DNA of 64,000 bases from Dactylorhiza incarnata (GCA_033032865.1 JAWHQI010000004.1:21434001-21498000), one strand, 5' to 3'. Positions 1-11,853 are shown, numbered from the stretch's first letter. The notes: generated by a model from the letters alone, not told the origin. Translations and numbers: made by a program.

Positions 1-1334
1 TGCTCAAGGTTATTCTCAAATCGAGGGGGTAGATTTTGAAGAAACTTTTGCACCCGTTGCTCGCTTAGAATCTATACGAATATTTTTGGCATTTGCGAGT
101 TTTAAAAGAATAAAATTACTTCAAATGGATGTAAAAAGTGACTTTTTAAACGGGTTTATAAAAGAAGAAGTTTATGTAGAACAACCCCCCAGTTTCATAA
201 ATGAAAAATTCCCAAATCATGTTTACAAATTAGAAAAAGCACTTTATGGTTTAAAACAAGCGCCACATGCATGGTATGATCGACTTACATCATTTTTGTT
301 AAAACACGGGTATGTTATGGGAAGTGCAGACAACACACTCTTCATTAAGCATAATAATAACGATCTAATTATTTTACAAATATATGTTGATGATATCATT
401 TTTGGTGCCAGTAATGAAGAGTTGTGTAATGAAGTAGTCTTAGTAATGAAAAATGAATTTGAAATGATTCTTGTAGGAGAACTATCATATTTTATTGGTT
501 TTCAAATCTCACAACAAATTGATGGTATCTTTATTTGCCAAACAAAATATGTTCACGACATGCTTAAACGATTTGGATTTGAAAATTTTAAACATGCTTC
601 TACTCCTATGAGCGCTTCTTTAAAACTAGGAAAAGATGAATCCGGAATTTCAATTGATCAAACGCTATATAGAGGAATGATAGGATCTCTTCTTTACTTA
701 AGTGCATCTAGACCAGATATAATGTTTGCCGTATGTCTATGTGCTCACTTTCAAGCCAATCCAAAAGAATCTCATTAAAAAGCGGTAAAACGTATTTTTC
801 GTTATCTATTAGGGTCATCTAAATTAGGATAATGGTACCCACACAATGATTCATTCACACTCCACGGCTATTCCGATTCGGACTACGCCGGGTGTTCACT
901 AGATCGAAAAAGCACTAGCGGTACTTGTCACTTTCTAGGACCCTCTTTATTAGCTTGGTCTAGTCGGAAACAATCTTTGGTTGCACTCTCCACCACGGAG
1001 GCTGAATATATAAATCGCACTTGGTAGTTGTTGTGCAAAAGCATTATGGATGAGTCAAACACTAGAGGATTTTGGATTTCATCTTAAAAACATTGATCTT
1101 AAATGTGACAACAAAGGTGCAATAGACCTCACATATAATCCCGTACACCACTCTTGATCCAAACACATCGATGTTCGTCATCATATCATTAGGGATCACA
1201 TTAGGAAAGAGCATGTAAAAATAAGCTTCATTGGCACAGACTCTCAACTCGCTGACATATTTACTAAACCTCTTCCCGATGCAAGATTTCAATTATTACG
1301 ACTTGAGTTAGGTGTCCTAGATCTTTCGAGTTAA
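1..1334 (+). pseudogene. Element A pol, 3' end: reverse transcriptase and RNase H, broken
   Basis: This is the C-terminal part of a copia polyprotein. It would copy element RNA into DNA (reverse transcriptase) and degrade the RNA strand (RNase H) inside virus-like particles. The reading starts inside reverse transcriptase. Visible motifs are the QMDVK block, the YGLKQAP block and the catalytic YVDD at 383-394. An in-frame stop at 776-778 separates reverse transcriptase from RNase H, where SDSDYAG and the STTEAEY block are clear. A one-base insertion near 1012 shifts the frame just after EAEY. Coding similarity resumes and ends at a TAA at 1332-1334. Integrase and protease lie outside the window. 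With one stop and one frameshift it cannot make an intact product. Confidence 0.9.
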
Positions 1335-2110
1335 AACACATTCACAAAACACAATTTTTGCCAGTCTTAACCATCAAAAACATCTCCTAAAAATCTGAGA
1401 TTTCAGCATAAAACTACTATTGAGACACTTAATCAAGATCAGCAATTAAAAATTTCAAAATCATAAAAAATCGTGTACTGTTTCCCGCGCTAGTGCAAAC
1501 GCCGGCGCTAGCGTACTTATGTGTTTTTCTGTATTTTTAAAAATTTTGAAAAATTCCTAAAAATGTATTAATCTATATGTACTGTTTATTTTTGCACTTG
1601 TGATTCTATTTAATTTTTGCACTTGTGATTCTATTTAATTGTATGAAATTTAGTGTGCTAATCAAGCATGACTTAATCTATTATTTAGAACTTCTATAAT
1701 GTTGCAATTTATCTTTTCAAACTACTTTGAACATTGTTTTCATCATGCTTTGATATATCTATTAATATGTGCATCAATTATATTGTAAAAATTGTGTAGA
1801 ACTAAGCTTAGCATACCTCTAAGTATGAGTAAATGTTTTATGTTTGATAATGATTTTTATTCACTCACTTTTTGGCATTGTCTACATATACGTTTAATCT
1901 ATGAATGCTTGTGTATGTTATGTATTAGTACAATGAATTAAAATTGCACAAGTATCTTACCTACACTCCTTTATTTGCACTTTTAAAAGTTAAGAAAAGT
2001 GGTTATCTTTTTTATAAATTATATTGGTTTGCAAAACAAGTGTATTCGGAGAACTTTGTACAAAACAAAAATCATAAAATAAAGTGACAAAGATAACTCC
2101 ACCAAGAACA

Positions 2111-2154
2111 GCTTGAACCTCCTGATAAGTCTTAATAAGCGTTATGAGGTTGAG
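2111..2154 (+). other. Hairpin 1 with conserved loop in element A 3' noncoding region
   Basis: AACCTC (2116-2121) pairs with GAGGTT (2146-2151), with a further GCT/AGC pairing outside. The loop contains TGATAAGTCTTAATAAGC. A sister hairpin at 2291-2333 keeps the loop but has a different stem, and F carries a copy at 42260-42295 on the minus strand. Function is unknown; an RNA structure in the element transcript is an inference from the stem and loop pattern. Confidence 0.6.
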
Positions 2155-2290
2155 CACCTTGGAAAGAATAGTAAAGTATCTTGTGCTAACCATAACTTTC
2201 TTTCAAAATAAAAACCACTTATTCTTAAGTACACCGGATCACAATAAAAATCAATCTTGACTAATAAAATTATGTGATCCCCAAGCACTA

Positions 2291-2333
2291 CTTTGCACCC
2301 TGATAAGTCTTAATGAGCATTGTGTGTGCAAAG
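2291..2333 (+). other. Hairpin 2 with conserved loop in element A 3' noncoding region
   Basis: CTTTGCAC (2291-2298) pairs perfectly with GTGCAAAG (2326-2333), eight base pairs. The loop contains TGATAAGTCTTAATGAGC, nearly identical to the loop of the hairpin 180 bases upstream, although the stem sequences are unrelated. Both copies are followed by GCACCTTGG. Confidence 0.65.
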
Positions 2334-2996
2334 CACCTTGGTAGTTGTATATTTTTTTGTGTGCATTAAAGTTTGTGGAAGTAAAATCATTTGTGTTTTA
2401 TTATGCTCTTACTTTACATATTACTTGTATTTTTGATTAAAACATGTGTTTACTCTACTCAAAAATACACTCTTGTGCACATCATTATCTTCCATAACAC
2501 TTCTTCTCACGAGTATTGGATCCTAATGCTAATTCTATACTATTCTTTACTTATGAAATGCACTAGATAACCTAGCATGCTTTCAACAATGTCTAGTATG
2601 TTTTGAAATTGTGAATTAACATAACATTGTAGTACTCTCTTTTTGATAACATTATTTCATGCTTGGTTACTTTATTATTGAATTTAAAGATTGTACTTGA
2701 ACAATGAGTTACAAAACATCTTCTTTATAAAATTAAACTCCTATTTTTTTTAATTATCATGTCTTCCAAAAGATGTTTGCCTTTTTTTCTAAGTCTTCCG
2801 CAACTTTACATTTACCTTGTATTTGTTTATGCTACAAACTCTGATTTATGAAAATAGTGTGATACTCAAACTCTGATCTATTTCAATGAAAAGAATTATA
2901 AAACTCCTTATCTTTTCCTTCTCAACAAGCTTGATCATGCCTTTATCTTATTATCACCTTATAAGTGGTGTCTCCTTACCCACTTTTGCTAATAAC

Positions 2997-3254
2997 AAAA
3001 GGGGGAGAACTAACATGATAAATATAATCTGCTACCAAAATATAAAACCAACATGCTTAATTAAGATGATAACTTACATATTAGGAGAGCATTCACTTAG
3101 GGGGAGCATGTATTTAGGGGGAGCAATTCTAAATGCTAAAATCATAAAATATCCTAAGTCATCACTCTCACACGCACACAAGTATGGTTCTTCATGCTTA
3201 TATATTAATGCTCTGATTTATCATTAATGGATTTGTTATTATCAAAAGGGGGAG
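2997..3254 (+). promoter_or_regulatory. Polypurine tract cluster of element A
   Basis: Four GGGGGAG motifs lie at 3001-3007, 3100-3106, 3117-3123 and 3248-3254. The last (AAAAGGGGGAG, 3244-3254) sits two bases from the LTR and is the expected plus-strand primer. Multiple polypurine copies before the 3' LTR are an established Sirevirus trait. Confidence 0.85.
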
Positions 3255-3256
3255 TT

Positions 3257-4391
3257 TGTTGGAACATGGTCTTCCGCATCTCCTAGGTTTGAGAATAACA
3301 AATCCTATGTGTATTTGATCTTGTGTGTTTAAGTGTGCAGGATAACAAAGTCCACATGACTCAAGGAGTACATAAGAAGGTTGCCCCCAAAGTTAAGCCA
3401 ACAAATCCAAAACATCTACTAGCTCTGGCGGTAGTACTAGCGCAGGCACTAGCTGTCGTTCGACGAACTGTTAGCGGCGCTCGACGAAACTCTCATCACG
3501 GCGTTCGATGAAACTTCGCTCGACGAACTCTTAGCGGCGTTCGACGAATTACTGTTCGACGAAATATTGGCTCGAAGCGCAATTGCCAGGAGAACTTATA
3601 GAAGGAGATAGCGCCAGGCGATATCCGATAGCGCAGGCGATAGCGAGGAGCACAGTAGGCAAGGAGTACCGCTAGCGCAGGTGCTAGCGCTGAGGCTATA
3701 AAAAGGACGTCTCTTCTCTCCTTTTGAGACACACATCAGAGAGATATCAGAGAGAGATAGAGTGCAAGAATTCCAGAGGCTATCTTGGCCGAAAGTTGAT
3801 GTCCTACCAAAGTTCTGCAAACTTCTGAAGGATAATCTCATCACGCCAGATCCAAACGAAGTCCGCTTCTACAACGCTTACTCTATAGTGGATATTCGTC
3901 TCCAACTTCAGAAGTTCATCAAGAGGGAGTTTTTATTTTCATTTCATATTTTTCTTGTAAACGGTTAGTGAAATCGCCTCGTGTTGGCGATTAGGTCTGG
4001 GTAGGACTTAGGGTGGAAACTCGCCTCATGTTGGCGACTAGATCTAGGCTAGGTCTAGGGGGTGCTCAAGGCCACATCCGGGGAAGGGTTGGCTAGAGCG
4101 GCTTGAGGCCGAATCCGGGGAGGATAAGGCTAGGGCCACCGGTTCGTGGGGATGCGAGTCGGGATAGAAAACAAAAAGAGTTTACTATTCATCGCCACCG
4201 ATTTCTAGCGTCATAGAAGTCAACTTTTGTAAAACTTTATTTGATATTTATAAAGCATGTATCTACTTTATTTTACTTGACTTCTTATTATCTTTATTCT
4301 TGCATTATTACAAAGTTTTTTAAAATATAACTTAAGTTTTTGAAAATCCTTATTCACCCCCCCCCCTCTAAGGGCACCTACCGATCCAACA
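3257..4391 (+). repeat. Element A 3' LTR (1135 bp)
   Basis: It starts TGTTGGAACA right after the polypurine tract and ends CCGATCCAACA. It shares its first 60 bases, its core and its end with the LTRs of L (minus strand), B and H. Inside are CpG-rich boxes: GCTAGCGC-type motifs (3421-3480 and 3600-3690) and about six copies of a TTCGACGAA-type motif (3458-3563). A TATA box follows at 3697. A run of ten C lies at 4357-4366 near the end, the poly-C signal typical of Sirevirus LTRs. Confidence 0.9.
3697..3705 (+). promoter_or_regulatory. TATA box in element A LTR
   Basis: TATAAAAAG lies just downstream of the CpG box array and about 35 bases before a CT-rich stretch. B has the same context (GGCTATAAAAAGG) at 17069-17077, which supports it as the core promoter of this LTR family. 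Confidence 0.7.
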
Positions 4392-6128
4392 ATCTAGATT
4401 TCCCTCAACAACATGGTTGAAGGATCTGTAGCTGAAAGAAAAGACAGAAGATCCCACCTTATCTCTCAATATGAGAATTTCAAAAAAGGAGAAAATGAAA
4501 CAGTAGCTGACATGTACAATAGACTCAACCTCATAATCAATGAGCTAATGACTCTAGACAAAGTGATCTCAATCACTGATGTTAATGATAAGATCCTAAT
4601 GTGCTTCCCCAGCACATGAGACTCAAGGATCTGTCCAATCAAGGAAGCCAGAAGCCTTAATGAGATCTCCATTGAGACCTTGTTAGGCAAGCTAAAATCC
4701 TATGAGCAGCTTATCAAATCCAGAGATGTTGAACAGTCTACCTCCTCTCCATCCATCATGAAGGAGAGAAGCATTGCTTTCCAAGCAACAAAAGAGGAAG
4801 ACAATGCTCCAGGAGAAATGGAGTTTATGAGCCTACTAGCCAAAAGGCTCTACAAAATGGCTAGAAAGGATTTCAGAAAGAAGGATTCCAGATCAAGAGA
4901 AAAACCAAGGTATGACAAATATAATTCTAAAGAATTTATTTGTTTTTGTTGCAGGAAACATGGACACATTCTACCTGAGTGTCTAGAGAATCAAAAGAAG
5001 GACAAAAGAAAAGAGAAAGACAAAAAGAGGCACTCTAGCAAGCCATCCTACCACAAACATAAACATATGGGATGAGGCTTTGTAGCTGAAATATGGAGTG
5101 AGACACACTCAGAATCTTCATCCAGCTCTTCTGATGATGAAGAGAATGCAAATGACAAAGATCAATGCTTGATGGCTATCTATGACTCAAGTAGTGAGTC
5201 AGAACTTGCATCTTCATCCAGCTCTTCTGATGATGAAGATGATGCAGATGAAAGAAGGTTCCGCATGATGGCTATCAATGCCTCTGGAAGTAATTCAGAA
5301 GAATCAGAATCAGACAATGACAGTGATCAGGTAATATCTACCTTTGACTTTAATTCAAATGATTTTAAAAATGAATTCAAAACTCTTTGTCTAGATCTAA
5401 TTAAATCTGAGAAGGAGATAATCTCCCTCAGAAATAAGTTGGCTGAAATGAACCAACTAAGTGAAGAAAATGCCAATCTTAAGAAAGAATTGGCTGCCTC
5501 CAGAGAACACATTGTTCTCATTGAGAACAAGTTATCTGAGGCTAAGAAATTTGAAGAATCCCTAAATGGGAAAAGTATCAAACTGATGGACATCACAAGC
5601 AGAGTGAATGCCAGACTAAGTGGCAAACTAGGCTTGGGTGAATCATCAAGTGAGCCACATCTCCTTAAGAAAAACATTTTATCTACACCAGTAAAATTCA
5701 TCTCTGCCAAGGGCAAAGAGGCAGTAGAAGTACATAAAAACATTTCAAGCAAGGATGTTAAGAATAAAGGAATGCAACAGAATTCGTCGAACGGAGCTCG
5801 ACGAAATTACTTCAATTCGTCGAACGGAGATCGACAAATTCTGAAGACAGACCTTCAATATAGTTATTATTCGAACGACGCTCGACTTAAGCACTTCACT
5901 TCATCGAACGGCGATCGACGAATTCATCCAAATTCGTCGAACGGAAAAAATACTGAAAATCTAAAGAATTCTTATTCTCAACAAACTAAAAATCCTTTCA
6001 CTGAGTGGATAATTCCTCCAAGGAGATATCATCCACAAGGCTATAAGGATCAGCCTGAGATGTCTTTCATTTCTGAATTTTGTGGAAAGACAAAAGGACC
6101 CAAGGTAGTCTGGGTCAAGAACAACTAG
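4392..6128 (+). pseudogene. Element C gag (partial, broken)
   Basis: This encodes the nucleocapsid-type Gag that packages element RNA. The N-terminal part is missing because A is inserted ahead of it. A UBN2-like gag core reads from about 4413, with blocks such as ISQYENF and KILMCFPS. The zinc knuckle CFCCRKHGHILPEC (C-X2-C-X4-H-X4-C, about 4950-4991) is intact. A serine- and acid-rich stretch (5170-5330) and a probable coiled coil (about 5390-5590) follow. All pieces share one frame, broken by TGA at 4617-4619 (TGG in the D homologue) and TGA at 5073-5075. The stop at 6126-6128 is the normal gag end. The last 120 codons contain a CpG box array. Confidence 0.85.
5781..5944 (+). repeat. TTCGTCGAACGG box array inside the C gag frame
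   Basis: Five or six copies of a TTCGTCGAACGG / TCGACGAA type motif are spaced 20-60 bases apart, in frame with gag, where they give a recurring Ser-Ser-Asn-Gly (Ala/Asp)-Arg pattern. The same core fills the U3 of C's own LTR (10415-10770). Box arrays are known in Sirevirus LTRs and near env-like genes; a position inside gag is less expected. Confidence 0.8.
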
Positions 6129-6129
6129 A

Positions 6130-9100
6130 ATGTTTTCTGTTTTGCAGGTACAAGGCTATCCAAACATAAAAGAACAATGGTGTTTGGATAGTGGGTGCTC
6201 AAAGCATATGACAAGAAACAAGGCCAACTTAAGAAATTACAAGGCAAAGCTTGGACCCAAGGTGATTTTTGGAGACTCCAACTGTGGACAAACCAAAGGC
6301 TATGGAAAAATCAAAGTTGGAGTAGTTACCTTCAAAGAGGTAGCTTATGTCAAAGGTCTCAAGCATAACCTCATTAGCATAAGTCAGTTGTGTGATGAAG
6401 GTTATCAGGTAACTCTTAACCATTCCTTATGTCTTATTACCAATAATAAAAACATTAATGTGTTATCTGGTATTAGACATGGAAATATTTATTTAGTCAA
6501 TTTTGACTCTCCCAACTCAGATATTTGCTTATTTAATTCTATAAGTAAAATAAATGAATTATGACATAAAAGGCTAGGACATATTAACCTTAGAACTATA
6601 TCTAAGCTTTCCAAGGACAATCTTGTAAGACGACTACCTTTTGGTTCATACAAGAAGGAAGGACTCTACAGGGCTTGTCAACTAGGAAAGCAAACCAAGA
6701 GTAGTTTTAAATCTTTATCCAAGAGTGATTCACCTAGGATTCTGTACATACTGCATTTGGATCTCTTTGGACCCACTGCAATACAAAGTCTATGAGGGAA
6801 GAATTACTCCTTAGTTATTGTTGATGACTTCTCAAGATTCACTTGGGTGTTATTTCTTAGGCACAAGTCTGACACCTTCAGTGTTCTGACAGACTTTCTC
6901 AGGTCCATCAAGATTGAGTACTCTACTCTAGTTGCATTGATCAGAAGTGACCATGGCACTAATTTTGAATCTCTTCTGATGAGAAGGGATCAGGCAATGT
7001 TTCTCTGCTCCTAGAACTCCTCAACAAAATGGGGTAGCTGAAAGGAAAAATAGAACCTTAATTGAATCAACAACTACATTGCTTGTTGATGCTCACTTGC
7101 CACTCTCTTTTTGGGCAGAGGCGGTGAACACAACAAATTATGTGTTGAACAGAAGTCTGATACATAAACTTAAGGGTAAAAACCCTATGAATTACTTAAG
7201 AATAAAAAGCCTAAGGTTAACTATTTTAAGATATTTGGCTGTAAATGCTATGTGCATAACAATGATAAGAAGTATCTAAGAAAATTTGAAACAAAAGCTG
7301 CTGAAGGTATATTCCTTGGATATTCTCTTTCTAGTAATGCATATAGAGTTTATAACAAATCAACTATTAAGATAGAAGAGTCCATGTATGTATCTTTTGA
7401 TGAAACTATTATGTTAATTGAGGAGAGGAACACCACCTCTACCAAAGATACTTTGCAGGTAAGAGCTCTATGGGAAGAGCTTAATGGATTGATCTACAGG
7501 ATAAAGATTCTCTACTTCCATCAATTAAAATTATTGAAGACAGTGGAGAAGAGGATAATCCAGACCTTGCTGATCATTCAAATCAAGTGACAGCTGAACA
7601 AGTCCCTCAAGAGGAAACCATTACTGAACCAACTCCAACTGTTGACCACATCACAGTTAAAGATCATCCAATATCCCAAGTCATTTGAGATATTTCAGCA
7701 GGTGTTCAAACAAGGCATCAACTACACCAAAATCAGATGCATACTTGTTTCCTATCACAAGTTGAACCTCAATCCATAAAAGATGCAGAACAAGATCCAA
7801 ACTGGATTCTTGCAATGCAAGAGGAGCTCAACCAATTTGAAAGGAACAAGGTTTTGGATTTGGTTCCAAGACCAAAGGGCCATCCAATCATTGGCAATAA
7901 ATGGGTCTTCAGGAACAATCTAGATGATCAAGGCTTCATAATAAGAAATAAAGCAAGATTGGTAGCCCAAGGATATTCTCAGGAAGAAGTATTTGATTTT
8001 GATCAAACCTTTGCTCCTGTTGCTAGACATGAAGCTATAAGGATAATCCTTGCTTGTGCTGCCTTCAAGAAGTTCAAGGTATATCAGATGGATGTGAAGA
8101 ATGCTTTTCTGAATGGAGATATCAAAGAAGAAGTGTATGTGGAACAACCACCATGTTTTATCTCTCCAACTCACTCTTCCTATGTCTTTAAGCTTAATAA
8201 AGCTCTTTATGGTCTCAAGCAAGCTCCCAAAGCATGGTATGAGACCTTAGCTAATTTTCTTTTGGAGAACAAATTTTGTAGAGGCATTGTTGATAAAACC
8301 TTATTTTTCAGGATACATAAAAATCAAACTTTACTAGTTCAAATTTATATAGATGATATTATAAATTTACCAAACATTATCTAACCTAATGCATTCTAAA
8401 TTTGAAATGAGTAGTATGGGTGAGGTATCTTACTTTCTTGGTCTTCAAGTGAAGCAAACTCCAAATGTCATGTTCATAACACAATCTAAGTATGCTAAGG
8501 AATTAGTGAAAAGATTTGGTATGTCTGATGCTTCCACCATGAAAACACCCATGCCCTCCAATGTTATTGTAGACAATGATGAATCAGGGAAACCTGTTGA
8601 TCAGAAAGTATATAAAGCAATTGTTGGCTCACTACTTTACTTGACAGCTAGTAGGCCTGACATAATGTTTGGTACATGTATTTGCGCTAGGTTCCAAGTT
8701 AACCCTAAAGAATCTCACCTAATTTTATTAAAAAGAATTTTGAGATATATAAAGGGTTGTCCAAATCTAGGACTCTGGTATCCAACTGCATCAAAATTTG
8801 AATTAACTAGATTCTCAGATTCTGATTATGCTGGATGCAGAGTAGACAGGAAAAGCACATCAGGAACTTGCCAGTTTCTTGGTGATAGGCTAGTGTCTTG
8901 GTTTTGTAAGAAATAAACATCTGTGTCTACATCAACAGCTGAAGCAGAATATATTACTGCAGGCAGTTGCTGCTCACAAATATTGCGGATAAAAAATCAA
9001 CTTCTAGACTATGGTATCAATCTAAATAAATCAATTATATTTTGTGACAATACTAATGGAATATCTATAGCACAAAATCCAGTACTCCATAGTAGTACTA

Positions 9101-9276
9101 AACACATAGAAATTAGGCACCACTTTATCAGAGATAATGTGGATAAAAATAAAATTTTCCTATAATTTATTCTTACTGACTTCCAAAGGGCTGATATTTT
9201 CACCAAACCCTTGGATGAAAAGAAGCATTTTTTTATAAATCAGCTAAGAATGATAGATGGAGATTCAATAAATTAA
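6130..9276 (+). pseudogene. Element C pol: protease, integrase, reverse transcriptase, RNase H (broken)
   Basis: The copia order is complete. The protease has DSGCSKHM near 6190. A GAG-pre-integrase zone follows, with its Trp codon changed to TGA at 6562-6564. The integrase zinc site has lost one cysteine. The core keeps LDLFGP and RSDHG, then a deletion and frameshift near 6980-7010 precede the third catalytic residue in VAERKNRT. A further TGA is near 6795. Reverse transcriptase (7737-8384) has [11 protein letters not shown] and YIDD at 8346-8357, then a deletion just after it joins the wrong frame. RNase H keeps SDSDYAG and STAEAEY. The last stop is TAA at 9274-9276. Pol begins one frame off gag, just after a TTTTGCAG motif. 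Confidence 0.88.
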
Positions 9277-10276
9277 AAAATTTATATCTTGTATTTATCC
9301 CGCACTGTGTGAAGTATGTTCAGTAAGTTTGCTGTCAATACAGCTGAGACAAGCTCTCAGTCTCAACTAACACAGCTGAGGCAAGCTCTTAGCTGAACTG
9401 CTGAGACAAGGCCTAGGGTCGCTGAGAAATTGTCTGGATCCGCTGGGATGGGACATAAGAATCCACTGAGGTGATAAGCTGTCTCAGCCCAACCACTGAG
9501 ACGATACCTATTAGATCCAGGGATCGACGAAGACAAGCTCGATCGTCGAACTGAGATGGACAAAAATTAATTTTTTGTCGAAAGAAGTCTGACGAAGGCT
9601 AAGTCTTTTCGGCTTCTGATCTCTCTATATAATCAAACTTTTATTTTATTTTATCTTTATGCCTATAGAATCTGCTTCTCCTTCCAGTTCCTTTGCACTT
9701 GATCTCTCTTTTTCTTTTGCAGGAACAATGGCAATCTTTCTTCCAAAATTGCATCCTTCCCTACCTCCTATACAACTGTCCCTTCTTTTAGGGGCCTAGC
9801 TTCAAGTCTTCCTGAAACTAGGCAGGGGGAGATGTTTTATGAAGAAGCTCTAGTTTCAGGGGGAGATGCTTTATGAAGAAGTTCCAGTTTCAGGGGGAGA
9901 TACTTTATGAAGAAGCTCCATATGATACAGTTTCAGATGCAGTTTTTGCTCCAGTTAATGCAGATACAGATATGATTCAGTTCAGATCAACAAAAGCAAA
10001 AGCTGAAAAATGCAGATTCAATATGACAGATTTAGTTCAGATAAACAAAGCCAAAAGCTGAAGGCAAGGATTTCTAAACATGAAAGCAAGAATTCAGAAA
10101 GCTGAAGGAAAGGAAGTGTAAAGTTGAAAGTGTAAAGTTTTCTAAACCTAGAGCACTATATTTTATCTGCTGAAATGATTTAAAATTTCTGTCAGACATA
10201 TATGCTCTATGTTTGTTATTTATTTGTTTATTATTTAATTTTGTCAAATAGTGTCCTAACCCAAATAGGGGGAGAT
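9277..10276 (+). other. Element C post-pol region with CTGAGAC boxes and polypurine motifs
   Basis: Between 9340 and 9510 the stretch holds about eight copies of a CTGAGAC-type motif, followed by TCGACGAAG and TCGTCGAAC near 9526-9550. GGGGGAG motifs occur near 9825, 9862, 9893 and finally at 10268-10274, next to the LTR. No credible long ORF is present; a 62-codon ORF at 9873-10061 has no recognisable similarity. Confidence 0.7.
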
Positions 10277-11853
10277 TGTTGGAACAACCCTATTACTGAT
10301 TTGGGCTAGGATCACTATCTGTTGACTAGGACTATGTTGACCCCAATGTATAGTCTAAGGTTCAAATGTTTAGGCTGTCTGAGTTAGCAAGCACTTAGGA
10401 AAAACACTAAGTCTCGGCGTTCAACGAACTCCATCCTGCGTTCGACGAAAGGCATGCTCTAGTTCGACGAACTTGCCAAGGTTCTGCATTCGACGAACTT
10501 CATTCTGCGTTCAACAAACTCCTCTCTACGTTCGACGAACGTCATACTTCAGTTCGACAAACTTTCTATCCAGCTCGATGCACTCAGTTCTCCAGCCAGT
10601 CCAACAGTTTATTCTTCAATTCGACGAACTCTAGTTTGAGATCGACGAACTCAACTCTGCGTTCAAAGAATAAGTATCAAGATGCTCAGTTCGACGAACT
10701 CCAACTTCAGTTCGACAAACTCAACCTTCAGATCGATGAACTCTTATTTCAACTCGACGAATTTTCTAGATAGATCAGTTATATATTATTCTCTGAACTC
10801 AGATCAACTAAATCAGCAACGGATCTATTCTATTATTTATTCCAGATAAGTCAAGGATTATATCCTTCCTTTCATTTATTCCTTTCCATTGTCTTCTCTC
10901 GAGAAAGTAGCCATTTGGCTTATTGGAAAAGGATACATTTATTGAAAAGGAAAAGGAATTAAAGATTTGCTTACAGTTCCAAGAAATAATCCTCCTGATT
11001 ATTATATTCCTTAATTAAAAGATTTGATTTAAAATCAGTCTGTTTTCTCTAAGAAAAAAGAAAAAAAGAAGATTTACAGCAGTAAGAAAGAAGATAGAAG
11101 AAAAGTAACATTCGAGAGAGAGATATACAATAAAGTCAAAAAGAAAATCATTTTCCTTAAGCAACACCCTATCATTCTCTGAGAACAACCACACAAATCT
11201 AATATCAGTTTTCTGCTGCAAGTTCTAATCTTCAAAGAGAAACAACAATCTGAGAAACATTTCCTCTCAGATTCATCAACAATCAAGGAAGATATTCTAC
11301 ATTCAAGAGAAAGCTCCATCCTTCAACTGTCTACCATTTCTATCAAACAGGGGGAGATTTACAACAACAAATCCACTAGTCTTCTCTCAGCTTGTTGACA
11401 GAGAAGAACTTCATAACCCTCTTTATCCCACTTGTACAGGGTTCTAACTCCCTTCAAAAGTTAACCCTTTTGTGGCAGGGCACCTGATCAAAAACATGTA
11501 GTTGGTTTGAGCACCTGATCAAAAGCTTAGTGGCATTTGGGCACTTGATCAAAAACCCATTGGTGATAGGGTACCTGATCAAAAACCTAGTGGATTCTTA
11601 CCAAAAGTGGTAGAAGAGTAGATGTACCCAGGTTGATTGGGCAACTACTATAGATCCTTGTGTCTTCTGTGTTATTGTTTATTTTCTGTATTGTGCTGTG
11701 CTGTGTGATTTTTTATTTGTTTCATACTCACTCAGTACACATATATATATATCACTATTTTAACTCAGCTACAAAATTAAGTGAAAAACTTTTTAATACT
11801 CTATTCACCCCCCCCCCCCTCTAGAGTAAATCTAAGATCTAAACCTCCTTTCA
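10277..11853 (+). repeat. Element C 3' LTR (about 1577 bp)
   Basis: It begins TGTTGGAACAACCC after the polypurine tract and ends near CCTTTCA. About fifteen copies of a GTTCGACGAAC-type motif occupy 10415-10770. Near 11480-11600 a CACCTGATCAAAA(A/G)-type 40-base unit is repeated four times. A TATATATATAT stretch lies at 11740. A poly-C run (TTCACCCCCCCCCC) precedes the end at about 11808-11819. The LTR end (CTTTCA) matches those of D and I. Confidence 0.85.

Larger units (their letters stand above)
1335..2996 (+). other. Element A post-pol noncoding region
   Basis: No credible ORF is present. The AT-rich stretch holds a GC-rich symmetrical box at about 1487-1523, containing CGCCGGCGCTAGCG, of the same kind as the boxes in A's own LTR. 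It also holds two related hairpins (listed separately). The part from about 1370 to 2400 is recognisably similar, in reverse complement, to 43,110-42,050 in element F, so it is a conserved region of this element group and not random filler. Confidence 0.75.
1..4391 (+). mobile_element. Element A: 3' part of a Sirevirus (Ty1/copia), left end outside the window
   Basis: The visible part is reverse transcriptase and RNase H, a 1.9-kb noncoding tail with several GGGGGAG motifs, and a complete 3' LTR. Its 5' half lies left of the window. The LTR ends in CCAACA at 4391, and the next base resumes the gag of element C, so A is inserted in C. The right-hand copy of the target duplication would be ATCTA (4392-4396); the left copy is not visible. 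Sirevirus assignment rests on the clustered polypurine motifs, the poly-C run near the LTR end and the CpG boxes, all established features of that genus. Confidence 0.9.
4392..11853 (+). mobile_element. Element C: Sirevirus with gag and pol, 5' end split off by A
   Basis: The order is gag with a CCHC knuckle, protease, integrase, reverse transcriptase, RNase H, a noncoding region with polypurine motifs, and the 3' LTR. The 5' LTR and gag start must lie left of A, outside the window. No long ORF lies between pol and the 3' LTR, so this copy carries no env-like gene. The right flank is gypsy DNA (G), into which C probably inserted. Its gag is close to those of D and J. Confidence 0.9.
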
